A DNA stretch of 64,000 nt from the NCBI GenBank assembly GCA_013433145.1, contig CM024187.1, positions 20,077,826 to 20,141,825 on the forward strand. The letters are read 5' to 3'. The DNA comes from Ascaris suum (lineage: Eukaryota; Nematoda; Chromadorea; Rhabditida; Ascarididae). The notes beneath the pieces were generated by a model. The model was not told the DNA's origin. It did no database searches and saw only the letters and a list, made by a program, of their open reading frames with translations. The first letter of the stretch is position 1; each line of letters starts with the position of its first letter. The translations under genes and the position numbers were made by a program. Shown here one piece after another: positions 35,260-64,000 of the stretch.

Positions 35260-37844
35260 TCCACTCTCCGTTCTCTAGTGATGGATCATTTCTGTTCCAC
35301 TCTTGGGTTTTCGTCACGAGTCGACTATGAGAATGAGCCTCGATATTTCCACTTAAATTCCCACGAACTCGATTCTCACTACCACTCCTGTTGTGACCGA
35401 TCAGCTGATGTACATTTGCAACCAAATGACTTTTCTATTATTCACGTCATGTGTTGATATACTAAGTGTACATCAAAATATCATATAAAAATCCATGCTG
35501 AACACCAACTGCATAGATGATAATTATTCACTGCTGTTCTTATATGAGCGATCGTTGAGAAACAATCAGTGGCCTGCAACTGTCAGACGCTTTAGCAGCC
35601 AGAACTGTTTTTTTGGCAAGTAAATATTACTAAATACCTATGCTTACGTAGTATGCTTAAGTAGAGGCGCAAAACTTTTAGGAACTGGCTCGCAGTTAGT
35701 AAGCTGTATGCTATTTCAATGCGCCACAGTGTAGCGAATCTAGAGGTCTACGAAGCTATACCCAAGAACTTGTTTATGAAGAGACTTGACCCATGTTAGC
35801 TTTGCATACGCAAGTGGAAGTTGTGTCGTTTAGTTTAGGATAGTATATGAATTTCATGGATAAATTTAATGTACATGGGGAGACAGAGGTGTGCCTCGTT
35901 TCAGGAAATTACACAAGACTCTAAAGTGCTATGTCAGACAATGCGGCAATTTTGCACATTTTTTGAGCGAGCCAAACCATTTAACGATGCTGGCTAGGGT
36001 GCGTATATATCGCGCCAACTTTAGGAACTTTTCACTGAATGAGGCATGCTTTATCGGCAGTTTTTTTTAATATCAAATTGAAAATGAGGAAATATGGTAG
36101 GATTTTTGTACGGATGGTGAAAATAAATGGATGAGTTTCACATATAGAAACAACTCGGAAAAGACTGTTGTTAACAAGAAATGAGACTCTCCCATGAAGT
36201 AACCTGATGCCTTGAAGTACTAGCAGATGTCATGAAAGGGCATTCTCGCAACCTGAGGCACCAGAATGGAAACATTCGGAAAGAGGAAATACTCAGGTGA
36301 TCCTTAACCAAACCAGAAAATTACCAGCCTATGTTAAAATTTGCAGCTAAAAACTAGCAATGCTTTAGTCAATTTATTCTGGAAAGCAAAGGAATGAAAT
36401 GGCGCCTCCATCTCGAAATAATGCGCTGAAATCACACTCCGTATGGGTTCATTATGAAGCATGAAAAATATGAGACAGGCAAATCATACGATGCAGTGCA
36501 CAGAAGAGCGACTGATATGCTATTACTCTGTCGCATAGACTGAAATGGAGCGCGTTTAACTGTCCCTTTAAAAGCCACAAGGACCAGTTTCTAAACAGCA
36601 ATTCCCAGATGGCCAAAAGTATTTGTGACGGATGCTGGAATTGAAGGTTTCTGCGTGGACGTCACTAGAATGGCAAATAGGAAGTCCCTTAGTACGGCGA
36701 AAGAGTTACATGCAACATGGCAGCGAAATGGAGGCCAAGACACGTTTATTGTTCGATTGCCTATTCCTCGTTTCCTTCTTTCCTTATGACTGCAAAGATT
36801 CTCTTTTTATCTAAGGTTGCATAAGCTACTGCTTAGTTCTGCCGTATTCTCTTGATACTACGCTTTCTCAGTTCACTTACTTTTCATTACAGGAATGCAG
36901 TCCTCCTGTAACTTTCTCGTTGGTGGATATCGTAAATACCAAGGCATATTGGGTCGTCCTTCGATTTCTCTCATACTACCGTTCTAATATGTTTGCTCTT
37001 TCGCATCTTTATTGTTTCGCGGATCCAGCAAAAAGCATTGGCTATTTATTTATTTGCAGGTAATTGTCTCTGGCGATGGTCTTATGGGCGGAAACGTAAT
37101 TGGCCATAAATATTTATACGATAGCATTTGTGCCAATGGTCATATCTTAGAAACACTACAGACTTCCTGCCTCGTCTACGTGATACTCCTATATCAAAAT
37201 GACAGCGGTGTATTCTCTGTTAGTTTCGAAAGCGAAGATTTGTACATTAATATCGCTCGTGATGCTATTGTCGAAACTCTATTACTCCTGGACCAGTATG
37301 TTCTTCGACTGTGTGCTCAGTCTTTACTGAATGCAATTCGGCTCCCACTTATTTCGACTGAAATCGAAAGTCTAATTTTACTCAACAGTTGCTGTTGGCA
37401 ACAGTCCGAGGTTCTCAAATATGTTCGCCTTCAACCCAGTTTCGGATGCAAGCGAGCACCTTAGATTTACTGCAGGCCGTACGAAAATCCGTTCAGTATC
37501 TTATTATTCCAGTTTCACAACGTAGATGGCTCCTCGGCAAAAACTTCACCGCATATAGACAACGAAGAGTGCCTCATAAAGTAACACCACCACAACCGCT
37601 ACAAGTAGTCATTTTTCCTCTTCTCGAGAGCTCCTCCAACACAGGGCCTTATTCAAGGCGTTAGTGTGAGAGAAGACCTTCAGTTGTTCCACATATCTGA
37701 AAATGGACTGAATATTTGGACAGGTGGACTCACACGATTAAGAAAGGAGAAACAAAACCTAGCTCATCATATTCGACGTCTATGTGTCCATTTCCAGCAC
37801 TCTGATTCCCATTACCTATTTGCTTCACTCGACACATACCATAC

Positions 37845-38525
37845 ACGCACACACACAGATACCCATGGACACACGCGGGCACACATAGACACACGCAGGC
37901 ACACTCAGACACATGCAGACACACACAAACACACAGATACGCAGACAAACCCCGGCACACGCTCATGAAGACACACAGACACACGCAGAAAAATACAGAC
38001 ACCCACAGACAAACACTGACACACACAGACACACGCAGTCAAACGCCGACACACAGATATCCCGACTTAAACGCTCGAATGAATCCAGTTGTGCAGAAAC
38101 GCTCGAACGAACACACACAGACACACGCAGGCACACATAGACGCACGCAGACACACACAGACACATGAAGACACACACGAACACACGCAGGTAAATACAG
38201 ACACACAGACACCGACAGACAAACGCGGACACGCACATACAGGCACACGCAGACACACAAAGAGACACGCTGACACAAAGAGACACCCACAGACACACGC
38301 ACACACACACACACAAACACACACACAGACACACACAGGCACACGCATACGCAGACACACACAACACACACACACAATGCACACGGACATACACAGGCAC
38401 ACACAGAAATACGCGGACACAAACAGGCATACACATACGAACATTGACGCACATGGACACACACAGACACACAGGTATCCCGACTTAAAACGCTTGAACG
38501 AATTCAGCTGTCCGCTCGAACTTCC
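37845..38525. repeat. Compound CA/GA minisatellite in two modules
   Basis: Degenerate units of the type ACACAGACACACGCAG fill 37845-38056 and 38111-38471. Each block ends in a nearly identical non-repetitive segment, starting TATCCCGACTTAAA and continuing CGCTTGAACGAATTCAGCTG or close variants (38058-38110 and 38476-38525). The array is therefore two copies of a larger module made of a CA/GA block plus a roughly 50-nt unique tail. Both strands are open for long stretches only because of the repeat; the resulting Cys/Val and Thr/His reading frames are artefacts. Confidence 0.9.
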
Positions 38526-40528
38526 TTAATGTACACACCAGTTCACAGAATAGAAGCGTGACCTTACAGCTGAAGCGTGCAAGATCCTCAACAAGAATGG
38601 GACGACAATATCGGTGGATATTTCTTTATGGGGTTGGAAGTTGCCAGCCGACTGATTTCATGAATCTGACGTATTCGCGTATTCATAAAAGCTTTAACGC
38701 TTCTAAGCATTCTCCACAGAGCTTGGGCAGCCATCCGGGATCCAGGAGAACATCTCTACCGGAGGAGTAGTTCACATGTTCCGGAGCCTTTCTGCTCTCA
38801 TTTTACTTTTAGTTACAGTAGGCAAATGAATACTATTTATATATGCAAAGTGCACCCGAACTAATCGGCGTTGACATCCAAAGCAGGACTGTATCAAAAG
38901 TTCACCATGAAACACATAAAATGTAGAAGTCTCTTCTAGCGAGCTTTTTATTTGAAGCAAGTGTAGATATTCTAGAGTGGAGAGCCATAGTATTATAGTG
39001 CAGGCTGTGGTTCATGCGACCAAAATCAAGCAGTTCTGCACAATAAGATGGCAACTGTTAATCTGTTTTTATTGTCTCTCGAAACATTGCAACAAAAACG
39101 GCTCAAACACGCTCACTCGCAAAATAAACTGCCACTGAGACTTATATACAAAAAAAAAAACTTATAACCCCTCTACGAGACTACAATAATCTCTCACAGT
39201 ATTAAAATAAATATATTTGAGACTGTATGCAAAAGCGGAAGACACGACGAGCAAAAAGGCCTCTTGTTATAGGATAATCGATCCCGTGCAGTAGCTTTAA
39301 TTAGATTTCATTTGCTTTATTAAACCTTAAACTTGCATAGAGGCCTTGGGTTTCGAACGGAAGAAACGATGAATAAACGCATCATAAAGGTCGAAAACTC
39401 GAACCGAACAAGGCAAAAGGAAAGAAGAATGCGCAGCGCGAGATTCATCTCAAATTGCAATCATGAAGAAAGCAAAACAAAAACAAAACGAAAATTCATA
39501 TGAGCGCAAATGACCGAATTGTGCAATCAATACAATTACGGTGACCATCGCAGCTGAACGTCTCCTGAAGCATTACTGTGCTGCTATGATCCGCATCTGC
39601 ATATGCAACCGGCGTTCGAAATTATCCAGCTAGCATTGAAATATTTTACGTTTGAAGAATCGCTTCGGCTGCAGACAGCGTGCTTCAGAAGCGAACATAA
39701 ACGGAAACTAGAACAACTCTCCTTAAAATATAGCAATTTATTAATCTGTCGCGATGTTCACAATAAATCAAGACGCAGCATCACTGTTCAAAGTGCAACA
39801 AGTGACCTATCGTTACGAGGATTTTTTTTTTTTTTGGCTGCTGATATCAGGAAAACGTCACGCCGCACAATTCATTTGTGTTTACAACATTTTTTGTCCA
39901 ATTCAAAGATTACTTAAAATGTTTTGTTTACGGCGGAAATCAAGGTCGAATGTGATCAATTGAAGAAATGGTTATGCATATCTGTTGAAAAGTATTAGAA
40001 AGTATGGAAACTTAAAATGGATCTGTGCGAACCATTAACGTCTGTTCAAAAAAAGCAATCAAACATTCAACTGTGGGTGTTTCACAGTTAAACAACGCAC
40101 AGCGACCGCAGAGAAGTTAGTGGTAGTGAAACACGACTACTCCGTAAAAACATTCGAACAAACCAACAACGGTAAGATCGGGGAATTCGGAGAAAAATTT
40201 GAATTCATTGCCAGCATATTTTTATGTAATTCTGGCCAGAACTAAGGCAAAACCGCTTCATGAATGAACGTCCACAATGAGTAGCCTAGATCAAGTGCGG
40301 TCGCGTTCGTTTAAACAAACGGCATTTCACCCAACAGCACAATAGGATGGTTACAATCAAACATGAAAGAGTGACCGTTATGAATACATGCTTTTCTAAA
40401 ATGGACGACGTGCATCTTCGCCATCCAAACAGCCACTTTCGCAAAACGCGATGAAACTGTGCCGATCGCTGATAATAAATTAGCCACTCATTGGGAAAAT
40501 AATCTTGGCCTGCTAATTGTCGAGCGAA
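38526..40528. other. Region downstream of tensin, nothing recognised
   Basis: About 2 kb between the minisatellite and the tensin stop codon. It should include the tensin 3' UTR next to 40528. Short ORFs, such as 39603-39917 on the plus strand, have no recognisable motif. AT-rich, with A runs near 39150. Confidence 0.4.
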
Positions 40529-63156
<22,628 letters not shown>

Positions 63157-64000
63157 CTTAAAAAACCATTCTCAAACATGGCATTCGCAAATCTCGATCG
63201 AAGGAATTGCAAACTATAAATAAGAAACAACTAGATAAACAAAGTCCAGCAAAGTATTGCGGATCAACGGCACATCATCCAAGACTCACTTTGTCTACAG
63301 CGCCTTCTCTACAGCTCCATCAGCCTCATATGAAAAAAAAAACAATGTGAAGCATGGGAAATGAAAGCGAAAATACGTTGACACCTTATGAATCAAAGAA
63401 CAAATCACAAATTAAAAAATCTTCAAATAAAATAACCAATAAAGAGATATTTAAATTAAGCCAAACATCGTCACGAGCAAACCTTACACTGAAAATTCGT
63501 CGAAGAAAAAAGAAAAAGTGTGAGCAGATGAAATAATATCAACTAGAATTTCTCCATTGTGAACAATTTGATATAAGTCGATAAAAACAAAAACAAATCA
63601 AAGTGCTTCTAGTATTAACATTGACCATAATTTCCTTTTGGTGCTAAGTGCGCATTTCTTCTTATTCATTTTACGCAGTGAGAAGTATCATCACAAGTCT
63701 TACAATTTCAGAACAGGAATCCCTCATTCATAGCCATAAAAAAACTATTAAATGGCGTCGAAACTTTGAGCGCTTGGGAAAACAGCAAATATTTATAAAA
63801 TGCCTTAAAGAGGGCACATTACATAGTCATCTTTTCCTACAAACCATATTTTTTATCCATACGAGAGTAATTCAAGAACTTTGCGATAATGCGGTTATGA
63901 ATTGTAATCGCGAGTAAATTTGGAAGCAAATGTTCAACGCTGCAAAATTCTCAGTTCTGTACGCTCAAGGCTGTTGTACTGCAAATGGAAATGAAAAAAT
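63157..64000. other. Tensin intron reaching the right edge
   Basis: The most upstream exon seen (63156-62940) begins with a one-base partial codon, so an earlier exon must exist beyond this stretch. I see no convincing exon in the last 840 nt; two plus-strand ORFs here are AT-rich and lysine-rich without recognisable motifs. Confidence 0.5.

Larger units (their letters stand above)
31482..37840. other. Gene-poor region with unassigned ORFs
   Basis: No gene can be named in this 6.4 kb. Plus-strand ORFs at 32377-32748 (123 codons), 33391-33606, 33807-34067 and 37012-37464 (150 codons) show no family motif. That at 33807 contains ESRMNRMIREFPNLTKDFPA and looks the most coding-like. There is a C run at 35248-35259 and a small tandem duplication near 35120-35184. 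Exons of an unknown gene may be here; I cannot connect them. Confidence 0.4.

Noticed and set aside
37012..37464. 150-codon plus-strand ORF next to the minisatellite
   Set aside because: Long for the region and preceded by an acceptor-like TTTGCAG at about 37060, but Leu/Ile-rich with no family match. Kept only as an unassigned ORF.
37730..38529. Several long Cys/Val-rich or Thr/His-rich ORFs on both strands
   Set aside because: They are translations of the CA/GA minisatellite, which lacks stop codons in most frames. No coding signature beyond the repeat.

Overview
The window looks like nuclear DNA of an invertebrate animal. Coding sequence is sparse and split by GT-AG introns of about 0.1 to 3 kb, and intergenic DNA is AT-rich with long TA, CA/GA and G/C runs. 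Protein sequences fit a nematode best: L27a and P1 resemble nematode versions, and AG acceptors lie just upstream of start codons, as expected for spliced-leader trans-splicing. That assignment is inference; a member of the Trichuris/Trichinella branch is my guess and is untested.

Six protein-coding genes can be rebuilt exon by exon with consistent reading phase. From left to right: (1) eIF2-alpha, minus strand, 7 exons, 3615-7611, complete. (2) Prohibitin-1, minus strand, 5 exons, 9987-14782, complete. (3) Ribosomal protein L27a (uL15), plus strand, 2 exons, 16361-19134, with a 2.3 kb intron containing opposite-strand ORFs. (4) Acidic ribosomal protein P1, plus strand, 2 exons, 20043-20864. 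(5) An ARL13B-type ciliary GTPase, minus strand, 22194 or 23237 to 30275, certain through exon 5 and uncertain at the C-terminal end. (6) Tensin, minus strand, about 20 exons from 63156 down to 40529; its 5' part lies beyond the right edge.

The left third (1-21 kb) is a housekeeping block: translation initiation (eIF2-alpha), the mitochondrial inner-membrane scaffold (prohibitin) and two large-subunit ribosomal proteins in tandem. Prohibitin and L27a are divergent over a 1.6 kb region that may hold both promoters. P1 and ARL13B converge. The middle (30.3-40.5 kb) has no gene I can name; it holds a compound CA/GA minisatellite in a higher-order arrangement, G/C runs and several unassigned ORFs. 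The right third is tensin, the focal-adhesion adaptor that links integrins to actin, with SH2 and PTB domains at its C-terminus. Two large TA runs lie in its introns.

No transposon, CRISPR, viral, tRNA or rRNA sequence was recognised. The best leads are a GC-AG intron in eIF2-alpha, a possible N-terminal acylation signal on ARL13B, a 31-nt microexon and cassette exon in tensin, nine G/C homopolymer runs of 12 nt or more, the duplicated minisatellite module, and an unidentified minus-strand gene fragment at 1.3-1.7 kb.
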